A stretch of 64,000 nt of DNA from assembly GCA_947176505.1 (NCBI GenBank), contig CAMWQW010000023.1, positions 1 to 64,000 of the forward strand. Direction: 5' to 3'. Under the pieces are notes generated by a model. It worked only from the letters and a program-made list of their open reading frames with translations, was not told the DNA's origin and ran no database searches. The position numbers and the translations under genes are program-made. This DNA is from an uncultured Lachnospiraceae bacterium (GTDB taxonomy: Bacteria > Bacillota > Clostridia > Lachnospirales > Lachnospiraceae). Positions 50,990 to 60,751 of this stretch are shown piece after piece (position 1 is the first letter of the stretch; every line of letters begins with the position of its first letter).

Positions 50990-52207
50990 TTACGCCTGCG
51001 TGCTTCGGCACACTTCCTGTATGCTCTTTCGCAGAATGGTTATCATGTCATCCACATTTTCTTCGGTAATTACAAGGGAAGGCACAAATCTGATAATATG
51101 CGTTCCCGCGTTAATGAGCACAAGCCCCTTGTCCATAGCATTTACGATAATATCCCCTACCGGTCTGTCAAAAACAAGTCCCTGCATCATACCGATGCCC
51201 CGCCTTGTCTCCACACAATCATATTCTGCTGCCAGTTCATCGAGACGCTGTCCTAAATAATCGCCTACTCTTTGCACATTGTCAAGAACATGTAACTGTT
51301 CAAACAACTCTATGACTTTGCAGACTGCCGCGCACGCCAATGGATTGCCCCCATAAGTGGTTCCGTGGTCGCCAGCCGCAAGTGAGTGTGCGCCCACCTT
51401 CTCTGTCATCGCAAACGCGCCCACAGGCACGCCGCATCCGAGCGCCTTCGCCATCGTCATCACATCGGGTTTGATATCATAGCGCTGCCATGCGAACATC
51501 TCTCCGGTACGCCCCATACCGCATTGAATCTCGTCCAGAATCATCAGAATGTCTCTCTCGTCACAAAGTCGGCGCACTTTCCGCATAAATTCTTCGGTTG
51601 CCGGATAGATACCGCCCTCACCCTGCACGGTCTCAAAGATAATTGCACAGGTCTTGTCCGTTACCTGCGCTAGAACGCTGTCGAAATCATTTAAATCCGC
51701 AAACTTAATATTACCAATCATCGGTTCAAAAGCTTCTCTGTAATGCGGATTGCCTGTCACGGACAGTGCTCCCATCGTCCTTCCGTGGAAAGAATGATTC
51801 ATGGCAATGATCTCATGGTCCGTATTGCCGTCCTTCAAATACGCATACTTTCTCGCCGTCTTAATCGCGCCCTCTATCGCTTCCGCTCCGCTGTTTGTAA
51901 AAAATACTCTGTCCATACCGGAAATCTGCTTTATCTTCTTCGCCGCCTCGATTGCCGGAAGATTATAATAATAATTGGACGTATGGATAATCTTGTCAAT
52001 CTGCTCCTTTAAGGCGTCATTGTATTCTTTATTATTATAGCCGAGCGCAAACACCGCAATACCGGATACAAAATCCAGATAACGCTTACCGTCCGTATCA
52101 TAAAGGTATACACCGTCGCCTTTTTCAAATACGATTTGATAGCGGTTATATGTGTGAAGCAGCGCTTTCTCCGCCTCATCGATATAGTTCTGCATTGCTG
52201 TACTCAT
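50990..52207 (-). CDS. argD: Acetylornithine aminotransferase
   Basis: The 405-residue class-III PLP transaminase has YLDFVSGIAVFALGY, VFFTNSGAEAIEGAIKTARKYAY, NHSFHGRTMGALSVTG, DILMILDEIQCGMGRTGEMFA and MTMAKALGCGVPVGAF (PLP lysine). THIIRFVPSLVIT lies at the C-terminus. It converts N-acetylglutamate semialdehyde to N-acetylornithine. It is the last gene of the arg cluster, 38 bases downstream of argB. ArgD-type enzymes can also act as succinyldiaminopimelate aminotransferases, but the context points to arginine. Confidence 0.95.
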   Translation of the reverse strand: MSTAMQNYIDEAEKALLHTYNRYQIVFEKGDGVYLYDTDGKRYLDFVSGIAVFALGYNNKEYNDALKEQIDKIIHTSNYYYNLPAIEAAKKIKQISGMDRVFFTNSGAEAIEGAIKTARKYAYLKDGNTDHEIIAMNHSFHGRTMGALSVTGNPHYREAFEPMIGNIKFADLNDFDSVLAQVTDKTCAIIFETVQGEGGIYPATEEFMRKVRRLCDERDILMILDEIQCGMGRTGEMFAWQRYDIKPDVMTMAKALGCGVPVGAFAMTEKVGAHSLAAGDHGTTYGGNPLACAAVCKVIELFEQLHVLDNVQRVGDYLGQRLDELAAEYDCVETRRGIGMMQGLVFDRPVGDIIVNAMDKGLVLINAGTHIIRFVPSLVITEENVDDMITILRKSIQEVCRSTQA

Positions 52208-52245
52208 TGTATTATCCTTTCCTGTTTCTATAGCTGTATCCTGAA

Positions 52246-53148
52246 CTAATTATTCACACATTGCTCCGAATCCTGATCTGCAATGATTGCCGTGCCGATA
52301 CCTTGATCCGTAAAAATCTCCAGAAGCAGGCAGTGCGCAATCCTTCCGTCCAGAATATGGACTCTGTTTACGCCTTCTTTAATCGCATCCGTACAGTTGC
52401 CAAGCTTCGGCAGCATACCGCCGCCGATACAGCCGCTGTCTATCAGCTCATCCGCCTGCGATGCCGTCAGTCTGGAAATAAAACTGGACTTATCATTAAT
52501 GTCTCGATACAATCCCTCGATATCCGTCAGGAACACAAGCTTATCGGCACTCACAGCCTTGGCAATCGCGCAGGCTGCATCGTCCGCATTGATATTGTAA
52601 GTCATAAATTGATCGTCTAATCCGATAGGCGCAACAATAGGAAGAAAATCTTTCTCTAATAAGTCATACAAAACCTTAGGGTCAACACCGCAGATTTCTC
52701 CCACATAACCGATATCCTCGCCATCCGGGCATCTCTTGGTGCATTGCAAAAGTCCGGCATCCTTGCCACTGATACCAATTGCCTTGACCCCTAATTCCTC
52801 CACCATACGCACAAGGTTCTTGTTAACTTTGTTGAGAACCATTTCTGCTATCTCCATGGTTTCTTCGTCAGTCACTCTCAGTCCGTTTACAAACTTGGCT
52901 TCTTTGCCGACCTTGCCGACCCAGCGGCTGATTTCCTTCCCTCCGCCGTGCACGATAATCGGCTTAAAACCTACAAGCTTTAAGAGCGTAACGTCCTTGA
53001 TCACGTTTTTCTGTAACTCTTCGTTGCTCATGGCACTGCCGCCATATTTTACAACGATAATCTTCCTGTTGAATTTCTGAATATAAGGGAGCGCCTCGAT
53101 GAGCACCTCCGCCTTTTCCAGAATCCTATTCATTTCTTTTTGTTCCAT
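52246..53148 (-). CDS. argB: Acetylglutamate kinase
   Basis: AAGAGG precedes the ATG. The 300-residue protein reads [19 protein letters not shown] (ATP site), [38 protein letters not shown] (substrate loop), [33 protein letters not shown] and [32 protein letters not shown]. This is the amino-acid kinase family. It phosphorylates N-acetylglutamate, the committed step and usual arginine feedback point. It is 69 bases downstream of argJ and 38 upstream of argD. The N-terminal ~20-residue extension typical of arginine-sensitive, hexameric enzymes appears to be present ([18 protein letters not shown]). Confidence 0.96.
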   Translation of the reverse strand: MEQKEMNRILEKAEVLIEALPYIQKFNRKIIVVKYGGSAMSNEELQKNVIKDVTLLKLVGFKPIIVHGGGKEISRWVGKVGKEAKFVNGLRVTDEETMEIAEMVLNKVNKNLVRMVEELGVKAIGISGKDAGLLQCTKRCPDGEDIGYVGEICGVDPKVLYDLLEKDFLPIVAPIGLDDQFMTYNINADDAACAIAKAVSADKLVFLTDIEGLYRDINDKSSFISRLTASQADELIDSGCIGGGMLPKLGNCTDAIKEGVNRVHILDGRIAHCLLLEIFTDQGIGTAIIADQDSEQCVNN

Positions 53149-53217
53149 GACTGACTATATCCTCTTTTCTGTTCATTTCCTGTTAAAGCATATGCCTTTT
53201 CCGTATTATGTAAACCA

Positions 53218-54441
53218 TCAACTTCTGTAATCCGCATTTATCTTTACATAATCATAGCTTAAGTCGCATCCCCACGCTGTCGCCTCTGCCTCTCCCATAT
53301 GCATGTCCACAAGCACTCTGACTTCCGGCGATGCAAGAATCTGTGTCGCCTCTTCTTCACTGTAGTCTGCCGCCACACCGTCCTTATAAATTAGGACACT
53401 CTTGTCGCTGTTTTCAAAATAAAGCTCTACTTTGTCCGGATCAAAATTCACACCGGAATAACCGAGTGCACACAAAAATCTGCCAAAATTAGCATCATGC
53501 CCGTAAATTGCCGCTTTACAAAGGCTGGAACCGATTACCGAACGGGCAAGCGTCCGTGCCGCCTGCTTTGACTGTGCATGAATCACCTTTGTCTCGAATA
53601 ACGCTGTGGCGCCCTCACCGTCACCCGCCATCATTTTGGCAAGCGTAACATCCACATAATGCAGAGCTTCCTTGAATTTATCATAATCACTGTTTTTCGT
53701 TGTTATTTCCGCATTGCCTGCCATACCGTTGGCAAGTACGACCAGCGTGTCATTGGTGGAGGTATCTCCATCTACGGAAATCATATTAAATGTATCAACG
53801 ACGTCTTCGCTTAGCGCCTCCTGCAGAAGTTCCTTGGAAATCGCAATATCCGTTGTCACGAATCCAAGCATGGTGCACATATTCGGATGAATCATACCGG
53901 AGCCCTTGCACATACCGCCCACGGTCACCGTCTTTCCGCCTATCTCAATCTGAACCGCCGCTTGTTTGGATATGGTATCAGTCGTCATAATCGCTTCCGC
54001 CGCAAGCGTACCCGCCTCTAACGTGCCGCTCTTGGCTTCTGCGAGTTTCTCTACTCCCGAAAGAAGCCTGTCTAAAGGAATCTGGCTGCCGATGACACCG
54101 GTAGAAGCCACCAATACCGCATTTGGAGAGATCCCCAAAAGCTTAGCTGTCTGTTCAGCTGTCTGTTTACAGCACTCATATCCCTGTTTGCCCGTCGCAG
54201 CATTGGCAATTCCTGAATTGGCAACCACCGCCTGTACATATGGCGAATGCGCTACGACTTCTTTATCCCATCTGACCGGTGCCGCCTTCACCACATTACT
54301 TGTAAAAACACCCGCCGCCTTACAAGGCGTTGTGCTGTACACCATTGCCATATCTTTTCTGTTCTGATATTTGATTGCCGCCTCGACTCCTGCCGCCTCA
54401 AATCCCCGTGCCGCGGTGACACCGCCATCTATAATTTTCAC
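53218..54441 (-). CDS. argJ: Bifunctional ornithine acetyltransferase / N-acetylglutamate synthase
   Basis: GTG 54441 is the likely start (GGAGG six bases upstream), since the longer frame has no site. The 407-residue protein has GVTAARGFEAAGVEA, TTPCKAAGVFTSNVVKAAPVRWD, SGIANAATGKQGYECC and the autocleavage site region MCKGSGMIHPNMCTMLGFVTTD (nucleophile Thr after the CTM-L segment). It ends ADYRS, typical of ArgJ. It recycles the acetyl group from acetylornithine to glutamate. It is followed by argB. The upstream 54480-54516 inverted repeat could be a transcript boundary. Confidence 0.95.
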   Translation of the reverse strand: MKIIDGGVTAARGFEAAGVEAAIKYQNRKDMAMVYSTTPCKAAGVFTSNVVKAAPVRWDKEVVAHSPYVQAVVANSGIANAATGKQGYECCKQTAEQTAKLLGISPNAVLVASTGVIGSQIPLDRLLSGVEKLAEAKSGTLEAGTLAAEAIMTTDTISKQAAVQIEIGGKTVTVGGMCKGSGMIHPNMCTMLGFVTTDIAISKELLQEALSEDVVDTFNMISVDGDTSTNDTLVVLANGMAGNAEITTKNSDYDKFKEALHYVDVTLAKMMAGDGEGATALFETKVIHAQSKQAARTLARSVIGSSLCKAAIYGHDANFGRFLCALGYSGVNFDPDKVELYFENSDKSVLIYKDGVAADYSEEEATQILASPEVRVLVDMHMGEAEATAWGCDLSYDYVKINADYRS

Positions 54442-54479
54442 ACTAATCCTCCATTCTGTGCTAACCATATATAACTCAG

Positions 54480-54516
54480 AAATTCTAAGCCAATGTCGGA
54501 TACTGACTTAGAATTT
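54480..54516 (-). terminator. Inverted repeat between coiled-coil gene and argJ
   Basis: AAATTCTAAG (54480-54489) and CTTAGAATTT (54507-54516) form a 10-bp stem across a 17-base loop. No T-run is evident. It could terminate the upstream gene or act in the argJ leader. Confidence 0.45.
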
Positions 54517-54592
54517 CCACACATATCTTTCCTATTTTAATACATTTACCGCCTGTTGAAAAGGCATATTTTGCAGTTTTACTCTGCCTGCT

Positions 54593-55210
54593 TTATTCTG
54601 AGCCGTCCTCAAGATTGATTTCCGGTATATCCACATTAATCTCCGTGTCAGCCGTCATTTCCATAGGATCCGGATTCTCACCCTTTTCCTCCTCGTCTTC
54701 CCAGAGTGAATCGTAATCTTTATGCTTCTTATCCATATTCATCGCCGCCATATTCTTGGCTGCCATATAGACTTCCATACTAAAGTCCATCAATTTCTTT
54801 TCGTCCTGCGCCGGTACTCTGTCTCCGTTCCCGATCCGTCTTGCAATCTCAAGACATTTCGCCATCTCTTCACCGTAATCCTTCATGGCTTCACCCTGTT
54901 GCTTTGCCGCCTCCGCATTGGCGATGCCTACCTCCATCTCGATGACTTCATCTCTGAGCTTGATGCGTTCCTCAATCTGCTCCTTCACACTATCGATTTT
55001 TTCCTGTAATTCCTGCGCACGCTTGCGGTACTCTTCGGACAATTCAACCATCACGCCACCGCCGCTTCCATCGCCGCCTAAAGACATATTTCCCGCAGCT
55101 CCGAATGCCTGTGCCTCGTGCTCCTCTTTCTGCTTAAGAAGCTCCCTCTGCCTCTTTCTCAAAATATCCAATTGCTGTGTGTACGCCGCTCTTGCTTCTT
55201 TAATTTTCAT
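54593..55210 (-). CDS. Coiled-coil protein, unrecognised
   Basis: ATG 55210 (GGAAGTGG upstream) is chosen over a longer frame without a site. The 205-residue protein is mostly coiled coil (residues 2-40, YTQQLDILRKRQRELLKQKEEHEAQ, and about 55-105, RKRAQELQEKIDSVKEQIEERIKLRD), with a glycine-rich hinge. It ends acidic (LWEDEEEKGENPDPM). No signal or membrane span is seen. The family is not recognised. It lies inside the arginine cluster between argC and argJ, but its sequence gives no link to arginine metabolism. Confidence 0.72.
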   Translation of the reverse strand: MKIKEARAAYTQQLDILRKRQRELLKQKEEHEAQAFGAAGNMSLGGDGSGGGVMVELSEEYRKRAQELQEKIDSVKEQIEERIKLRDEVIEMEVGIANAEAAKQQGEAMKDYGEEMAKCLEIARRIGNGDRVPAQDEKKLMDFSMEVYMAAKNMAAMNMDKKHKDYDSLWEDEEEKGENPDPMEMTADTEINVDIPEINLEDGSE

Positions 55211-55370
55211 GTTGCCACTTCCCTTCATATCCTTATGAGAGCAAAGACGCCTCCATGCGTCTTCATTAATTGTTCTATTAATATATATCGGCAGACTCGG
55301 CATATTTTTCAGCCGCCATGCCACTGCAAATTCGGAATATTTTAACTAGGATAAAATAATTCTTAAAATC

Positions 55371-55817
55371 TCATTCCTGAATAAAAGCCGTAATATTCTC
55401 CCGATTCAAAGTAAAGTCATAATAATTCAAGTCCTCTCTCTTCGTCCATCCGATCTGCCGCCAGAATGCATTGCCGACATCGTTCGCCGTAAAAGCAATC
55501 AATGACACCTTATTAATTTTTTCTTTCTTTAACGCCTCCATGCAAAAGACCACCATCTCCTTGCCGATTCCTCTCAGACGATACTCTTTCGCCACGCAGA
55601 CATGATAAAGGCATCCCCGTCTGCCGTCATGACCGCATAGAATCGCACCCACAATTCTGCCATCCTCCACCGCCACTACACTGGTCCCCGGATTCCTGCT
55701 AAGAAAACGCGCGACTCCTTCTTCAGAATCATCTATACTCCTGATTGCAAAGCCTTTGATCGTCAGCCACAGCGCTTTGACCCCTTCATAATCTTCTATC
55801 GTCATTGCCCTTATCAT
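55371..55817 (-). CDS. GNAT-family acetyltransferase
   Basis: The 148-residue protein has the GNAT pattern: IRAMTIEDYEGVKALW, SVVAVEDGRIVGAILCG, LYHVCVAKEYRLRGIGKEMVVFCMEALKKEKINKVSLIAF (acetyl-CoA loop RLRGIGKE) and FWRQIGWTKRED. The substrate cannot be inferred. Its place in an arginine cluster recalls ArgA-like GNATs, but ArgJ already supplies acetylglutamate and the sequence is a generic small GNAT, so I do not call it ArgA. Confidence 0.86.
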   Translation of the reverse strand: MIRAMTIEDYEGVKALWLTIKGFAIRSIDDSEEGVARFLSRNPGTSVVAVEDGRIVGAILCGHDGRRGCLYHVCVAKEYRLRGIGKEMVVFCMEALKKEKINKVSLIAFTANDVGNAFWRQIGWTKREDLNYYDFTLNRENITAFIQE

Positions 55818-55891
55818 CTACTTATTCTCCCATTGATTCTGCCGTCGTGAAATCGCACCGCACGCATATGTTCTCATTTACTGCCATTTCA

Positions 55892-56380
55892 TTAATATCC
55901 CAAAACCCCTTCTAAGGATTCATCGTCATCAATCCATTGCTGCACGGGAATCACGCGGTATTCATCTTCTGTGTCCCTGACGTAAACCGTCTCGATTCCG
56001 GCATTGATAATCTGTCTCTTACACATGGAGCAGCTACAGGAGTTTTTCACGTACTCCCCCGTATCAGCCTCCACCCCTACCAGATACAAAGCGCTGCCGA
56101 TCATCTTATCTCTTGATGCGCTGATGATTGCATTCGCCTCCGCATGGACACTGCGGCACAGCTCATACCGCTCGCCTCTGGGAATCTCCATCTTAATACG
56201 AATGCATTCACCGATATCCGTACAGTTCTTTCTGCCTCTGGGCGCGCCTACATAACCGGTGGAAATGACCTCGTCGTTCTTCACAATCACCGCCCCGTAA
56301 TGCCTTCTTAAGCATGTGGAACGCTGCGCCACCATCTTGGCTAAATCTAAGTAATAGTTTACTTTATCCCTTCGCTCCAT
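55892..56380 (-). CDS. dCMP deaminase-family protein (ComEB-like)
   Basis: GGAGG precedes the ATG. The 162-residue protein has the zinc deaminase signature: CRSVHAEANAIISASR (HAE) and KNSCSCSMCKRQIINAGIETV (PCxxC-type, here CSMCK). It begins YYLDLAKMVAQRSTCLRRHYGAVIVKNDEVISTGY. Family members deaminate dCMP to dUMP for thymidylate supply, and the competence protein ComEB belongs here. It sits between argC and a GNAT gene. The SxCSMC arrangement, where PCxxC is usual, is common in this branch. Confidence 0.9.
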   Translation of the reverse strand: MERRDKVNYYLDLAKMVAQRSTCLRRHYGAVIVKNDEVISTGYVGAPRGRKNCTDIGECIRIKMEIPRGERYELCRSVHAEANAIISASRDKMIGSALYLVGVEADTGEYVKNSCSCSMCKRQIINAGIETVYVRDTEDEYRVIPVQQWIDDDESLEGVLGY

Positions 56381-56424
56381 TTCATTCCTCCATAATCTAC
56401 CGCATCAGTACATAATTTTATGTC

Positions 56425-57492
56425 TTAAGGAAACATCGGTATCAGTTCCAACCCTTCGCTCTCTTTTAAGCCAAACATCAGATTCATGTTCTGTACTGCC
56501 TGCCCTGCCGCGCCTTTTACAAGATTATCCAACGCACCCATCATGATAATCCTTCCGGTACGCTCGTCAATTACAAAATTCACATCTACATAATTGCTGC
56601 CCTCAACCCATTTTGTCTCCGGATATACGCCCGCCTCTAATACACGGACAAACTGTTCGCCGCCATAATATTTATCATAAACCGCTTTAATGTCCGCATA
56701 GGAAGGAAGCCCCATGCTGCCATCCTCCCTCTTTATGGATTTCAGTTTCGCATACTCGGTCACGAGAATCCCTCTGTTCATCGGCACAAGATGCGGTGTG
56801 AAATTCAGCAGGATTTCCTTCCCAGCCGCATATCCAAGCTGTTCTTCAATCTCCGGCGTATGTCTGTGACCTGCCACGTTATAAGCTTTGATGTTCTCAT
56901 TGACTTCACAATACAGATTCGCGACTTTGGCGCCCCGTCCTGCACCGGAAGTACCACTCTTAGCGTCAATAATCAGCGTATCCGTATCAATCATCCCCTC
57001 TTTGACAAGCGGATAAGCCGTCAGGATAGAACATGTTGTGTAGCAGCCCGGATTTGCCACCAGTCTTGCCTTCTTCACGTCCTGCCTGTTAATCTCACAA
57101 AGCCCGTACACCGCTTCATCTATGTACTGCGGAGATTTATGCTCGATACCGTACCATTTCTCATACACCGCCACATCCTTGATACGATAGTCCGCGCTCA
57201 AATCCACAATCTTAACCTTAGATAAAATATCGTCATCCATCATCGAAGCACAGAATCCCTGCGGCGTTGCCGTGAAAATGACATCCACCTGTTCTGCCAG
57301 TTCTTTCATATTATCATCCAGACACTCATCTTTCACGATTTCAAACATATTGCGATATACATCAGCGTAATTTTGGTTTACATAACTTTTTGAACCATAC
57401 CACTTAATCTCTACATCCTTATGTGCCTTCAAAAGACGTACAAGCTCGCCTCCCGCATAGCCTGTGGCTCCTATAATTCCTGCTTTTATCAT
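56425..57492 (-). CDS. argC: N-acetyl-gamma-glutamyl-phosphate reductase
   Basis: ATG 57492 has GGAGG six bases upstream, and the longer frame is ignored. The 355-residue protein has IKAGIIGATGYAGGELVRLLKAH (NADP site) and VDVIFTATPQGFCASMM. The catalytic Cys lies in LVANPGCYTTCSILTAYPLV, and the segments GTSGAGRGAKVANL, YNVAGHRHTPEIEEQLGYAAG and FTPHLVPMNRGILVT follow. It reduces acetylglutamyl phosphate. It is the first gene of the arg cluster. Upstream (57543-57580) is a 16-base direct repeat that may be regulatory. Confidence 0.96.
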   Translation of the reverse strand: MIKAGIIGATGYAGGELVRLLKAHKDVEIKWYGSKSYVNQNYADVYRNMFEIVKDECLDDNMKELAEQVDVIFTATPQGFCASMMDDDILSKVKIVDLSADYRIKDVAVYEKWYGIEHKSPQYIDEAVYGLCEINRQDVKKARLVANPGCYTTCSILTAYPLVKEGMIDTDTLIIDAKSGTSGAGRGAKVANLYCEVNENIKAYNVAGHRHTPEIEEQLGYAAGKEILLNFTPHLVPMNRGILVTEYAKLKSIKREDGSMGLPSYADIKAVYDKYYGGEQFVRVLEAGVYPETKWVEGSNYVDVNFVIDERTGRIIMMGALDNLVKGAAGQAVQNMNLMFGLKESEGLELIPMFP

Positions 57493-57542
57493 AATTTTCC
57501 TCCATTCTACACAGTTCCTTAACATATGAACTCTATATAACC

Positions 57543-57580
57543 ACTTATCTTTATACTACATTATCTTTATACTACATAAG
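57543..57580. repeat. 16-bp tandem direct repeat upstream of argC
   Basis: TTATCTTTATACTACA occurs twice in immediate succession. It lies in the argC promoter region. It is not a canonical ArgR box, and a recent slippage duplication is equally likely. Confidence 0.5.
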
Positions 57581-57691
57581 ATAGATACCATAAAAATCAT
57601 AGCGTTGCGAAATTATCACCCCTATATATCTTCATTCCGCACTATGTTGTCACAATGCCCTTTCATATTACTGCTTTCCATATCAAAATTC

Positions 57692-58231
57692 TTATTTATC
57701 ACTTTCGTCATCTAATTTTGCATATACATAAGTATCCTTCCAAATAGGCTTTTGGTTTTCATCCTGCCAAAAGAAGACATTTTGTATAAAATGGGCTTCT
57801 CTTCGAAAGCCGAGTGCCTCAAGTAATTTCCACGAACTTATATTATCGGGGTCACATTCCGCATATATCCTATGTATTCCATTTAAAAATGCCTGCCGGA
57901 TTAAAGCCTCGCAGCTCTCTGCGGCATACCCGTTTCCCCAATAGTTCCTGTTGAATACATATCCTATTTCCAGCGCTTCAAACTCCCTTTTTCCCAAATA
58001 AACATTACCAATCATTTTGTGGGAACTCTTCAATTCAATGGCAACCATTTCATCTGTACCGATACGCCATTCAAGATTTTCTTTTGTTTCATCAAGCGAC
58101 ATAGGCTTATATGGCTCAAACTCTACAACTTTTGTATCAGATAAGTATTCAAATAAGTCTTGCAAATCACCCTTATGATATCTTCTTAAAATCAATCGCT
58201 CTGTTTCCGCTATTATCGCGCTGCTCTCCAT
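57692..58231 (-). CDS. RimJ/RimL-type GNAT acetyltransferase
   Basis: ATG 58231 with GAGGAG six bases upstream is preferred to ATG 58258, which also has a fair site. The 179-residue protein reads IAETERLILRRYHKGDLQDLFEYLSD, IELKSSHKMIGNVYLG, EIGYVFNRNYWGNGYAAESCEALIRQAF (acetyl-CoA loop) and AECDPDNISSWKLLEALGFRREA. This is the GNAT subfamily that acetylates ribosomal proteins or small molecules. It resembles the GNAT at 60868 in family but not closely in sequence. It is divergent from argG. Confidence 0.88.
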   Translation of the reverse strand: MESSAIIAETERLILRRYHKGDLQDLFEYLSDTKVVEFEPYKPMSLDETKENLEWRIGTDEMVAIELKSSHKMIGNVYLGKREFEALEIGYVFNRNYWGNGYAAESCEALIRQAFLNGIHRIYAECDPDNISSWKLLEALGFRREAHFIQNVFFWQDENQKPIWKDTYVYAKLDDESDK

Positions 58232-58327
58232 ATGATTCTCCTCTGATAATATATTCATAGTCCTGCCTTTCTCACATCACTATACCACGCTCATCTGCCA
58301 TACGCAAATTTCTTTCCGCCGTCCTTT

Positions 58328-58456
58328 GATTGCATAATAATACACTATATATGCATAATATTCAAGTATTTTTTGTATTTATGCATCTTTTCTTAAAATA
58401 TTCATACAAATATGCATAAATTTGCACTTGCATTATGAATCATCTTGTTGTATATT
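58328..58456 (+). promoter_or_regulatory. argG: argG promoter with ArgR-like operators
   Basis: TTGCAT (58428-58433), a 17-base spacer and TATATT (58451-58456) form the promoter. Upstream are several near-palindromic A/T-rich sites such as TATGCATAATATTCAAGT (about 58350) and TTCATACAAATATGCAT (about 58400), close to the Firmicutes ARG-box pattern. ArgR-type repression by arginine is inferred. Confidence 0.65.
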
Positions 58457-58498
58457 AACTTAGGAACAAATGTGAAATTTACAAAAGGAGATTTTATT

Positions 58499-59722
58499 AT
58501 GAAAGAAAAAGTAGTTCTTGCTTATTCCGGTGGACTTGATACGACTGTTATCATTCCTTGGTTAAAAGAAAATTTTGACTACGAAGTAATCTGTGTGTGC
58601 GGTAACTGCGGTCAGGCAGAAGAGCTTGAGGGTCTTGAGGAAAGAGCCTTATCAAGCGGCGCATCCAAACTCTACATTGAAGATTTGACAGACGAGTTCT
58701 GTGATGATTTCATCATGCCCTGCGTAAAAGCTCACGCTGTTTACGAGAATAAATACCTGCTGGGCACATCTATGGCAAGACCTGTTATCGCGAAGAAATT
58801 AGTAGAGGTTGCACGTAAAGAAGGCGCTACCGCAATCTGCCACGGCGCTACCGGCAAGGGTAACGACCAGATTCGTTTCGAACTTGGCATCAAAGCCCTC
58901 GCCCCCGATTTAAAAATCATCGCTGCATGGAGAAACGAGAAATGGACATTGAACTCCCGTGAGGAGGAAATCGAATATTGCCGCAGCCACGGCATCAACC
59001 TGCCCTTCTCCGCTGACTCCAGCTACAGCCGTGACCGCAACTTATGGCATATCAGCCACGAAGGACTGGAACTGGAAGACCCTGCCAATGAGCCTAACTA
59101 TGAGCATCTGTTAGTCCTCGGCACAACACCTGAGAAAGCTCCTAATGAAGGCGAGTATGTGACCATGACTTTTGAAAAAGGTGTTCCGACTTCCGTCAAC
59201 GGCAAGAAAATGAAAGTGTCCGAAATCATTGCTACTCTGAATGAACTTGGTGGAAAGCACGGCATCGGCATCGTAGATATCGTAGAAAACCGTGTCGTAG
59301 GCATGAAGTCCCGCGGCGTGTATGAGACACCCGGCGGAACAATCCTCTACGAAGCTCACCAGCAGCTTGAAGAGCTGATTCTTGACCGCGACACTTACGC
59401 TCTCAAGGAAGATATGGGTAACAAATTTGCACAGATTGTATATGAAGGCAAATGGTTCACACCACTTCGCGAAGCAGTTCAGGCATTTATCGAGTCTACG
59501 CAGCAGTATGTGACTGGCGAAGTGAAATTCAAACTATACAAGGGCAATATTATCAAAGCAGGAACTACCTCTCCGTACACTCTCTATAATGAGAGCATTG
59601 CTTCTTTCACGACAGGCGACATGTACGACCACCATGACGCGGAAGGATTCATCAACCTGTTCGGTTTATCCAGCAAGGTACGCGCCATGAAGATGCAGGA
59701 GAATGGTGTGAAGTTGATTTAA
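58499..59722 (+). CDS. argG: Argininosuccinate synthase
   Basis: ATG 58499 has AAAAGGAG upstream. The 407-residue enzyme has [20 protein letters not shown] (ATP-pyrophosphatase P-loop), [38 protein letters not shown] and [20 protein letters not shown]. The C-terminus has [21 protein letters not shown]. It ligates citrulline and aspartate. It is divergent from the GNAT gene and stands apart from argCJBD. A strong terminator follows. argF and argH are not in the window. Confidence 0.97.
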   Translation: MKEKVVLAYSGGLDTTVIIPWLKENFDYEVICVCGNCGQAEELEGLEERALSSGASKLYIEDLTDEFCDDFIMPCVKAHAVYENKYLLGTSMARPVIAKKLVEVARKEGATAICHGATGKGNDQIRFELGIKALAPDLKIIAAWRNEKWTLNSREEEIEYCRSHGINLPFSADSSYSRDRNLWHISHEGLELEDPANEPNYEHLLVLGTTPEKAPNEGEYVTMTFEKGVPTSVNGKKMKVSEIIATLNELGGKHGIGIVDIVENRVVGMKSRGVYETPGGTILYEAHQQLEELILDRDTYALKEDMGNKFAQIVYEGKWFTPLREAVQAFIESTQQYVTGEVKFKLYKGNIIKAGTTSPYTLYNESIASFTTGDMYDHHDAEGFINLFGLSSKVRAMKMQENGVKLI

Positions 59723-59798
59723 GCCGGCTATATTTTATTCCAATGCAAGACTGTTTGAAGCTTGTGTATATGATCAATTAGTACAAAGATGCATAAAC

Positions 59799-59846
59799 GA
59801 CCTCCGATTATTGATACATAATTTCAACAATCGGAGGTCTTTGTTT
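59799..59846 (+). terminator. Terminator of argG
   Basis: GACCTCCGATT (59799-59809) pairs with AATCGGAGGTC (59829-59839) in an 11-bp stem, followed by TTTGTTTTT. Between it and 60130 I see no convincing gene. Confidence 0.85.
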
Positions 59847-60129
59847 TTAGCAAAGCATATTGACGTTACATTAAGACTTTTTTTACATTATCATAAAAAC
59901 ATAAAATATAAATACTGCTTCCCAAACATGAAAGATTTTAATAGAGAGTATTTTCCGGAAATGAAACATATGAGTAGAACGGTAGCGATACTCGACACAT
60001 GTATATGGAATATCCCTTTCCGGGCACAATAGTAACAGTTGCTTTTAACTTATCAGATGATTCCACTACCGTATGAATTCAGAGTCTTTATCTGAAACTC
60101 ACCTTTCGGAAAAGTGTTCCCATTAACTA

Positions 60130-60285
60130 CTCCACAAACTGTATTGTATTCTTGTTGCACAGCCATTTTTCTATCAGGGCAGGTCAGTTGTCAATTTTCC
60201 TTACCAAATCGGTTAATGAGATATAATCATCTTCTTCAATCTGTAAGACTTGTATTTCCGTTCCGTCAACATTTAGTTTTCCCAT
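60130..60285 (-). pseudogene. KilA-N protein 5' fragment, copy 2
   Basis: ATG 60285 opens the same 33-codon peptide as at 2060 (MGKLNVDGTEIQVL...) and stops at the same TGA (60184-60186). It is followed by the frame-matched PALIEKWL remnant, then departs from the family and ends near 60140. The bulk of the gene (from the LGWNAKRE region on) is absent. Both copies share the nonsense codon, so the TGA predates the duplication. It lies directly downstream of NUDIX copy 2. Confidence 0.82.
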
Positions 60286-60298
60286 AAGAAGATTCCTT

Positions 60299-60748
60299 TC
60301 ATTTAATAATCACATTCCATTTACCGTTTTCAATTACATATTGAAATTCCGTTAAATTATCATCTTCCATCACTCGAAGAAGTGGCAATAAGTCATTTAC
60401 GGTGTTCATCTTTGGCAGTTCTGACTTTTTTACCCAAATCATTTCTCCCTCTTCTGATGATGTTACTTCTCCGAAAAATTCGTCTGTATGAAATAAAAAT
60501 ACAATGTACCGCCCATTCTCAATGGGAAATTGCTTGATTCCACATAATCTTGGATTCTGAATATCAAGTCCCGTTTCCTCTTTCATTTCCCGAATGACAG
60601 CATCTATTATAGATTCATTTTTTTCAATATGTCCTCCGGGCAAAGTCAAACCTTTCCAATCATCTTTTAATCTGTTTTGTAGAAGGTATTTATCATTTTT
60701 ATGAATCAGACATAAAACCGTTAATTCGACATTTTCTGTTCTCTGCAT
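60299..60748 (-). CDS. NUDIX hydrolase, copy 2
   Basis: The 149-residue protein is identical to that at 2074-2523 except for two substitutions (HQNDN versus HKNDK near residues 16-19). The Nudix box GGHIEKNESI...REMKEETGL is intact. The start is ATG here, GTG in copy 1. The DNA matches through the intergenic region into the KilA-N fragment, so this is a dispersed duplication of about 600-700 bases, 58 kb away from copy 1. It lies next to a GNAT gene and an HAD remnant. Retention of both intact NUDIX frames among broken neighbours suggests selection. Confidence 0.9.
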   Translation of the reverse strand: MQRTENVELTVLCLIHKNDKYLLQNRLKDDWKGLTLPGGHIEKNESIIDAVIREMKEETGLDIQNPRLCGIKQFPIENGRYIVFLFHTDEFFGEVTSSEEGEMIWVKKSELPKMNTVNDLLPLLRVMEDDNLTEFQYVIENGKWNVIIK

Positions 60749-60751
60749 ATG

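Noticed and set aside
55371..55817. GNAT gene as ArgA
   Set aside because: ArgJ already provides acetylglutamate synthesis and the protein is a short generic GNAT without the amino-acid kinase domain.
59811..60032. 73-codon frame after argG
   Set aside because: It begins inside the argG terminator hairpin, lacks a ribosome site and resembles nothing known.
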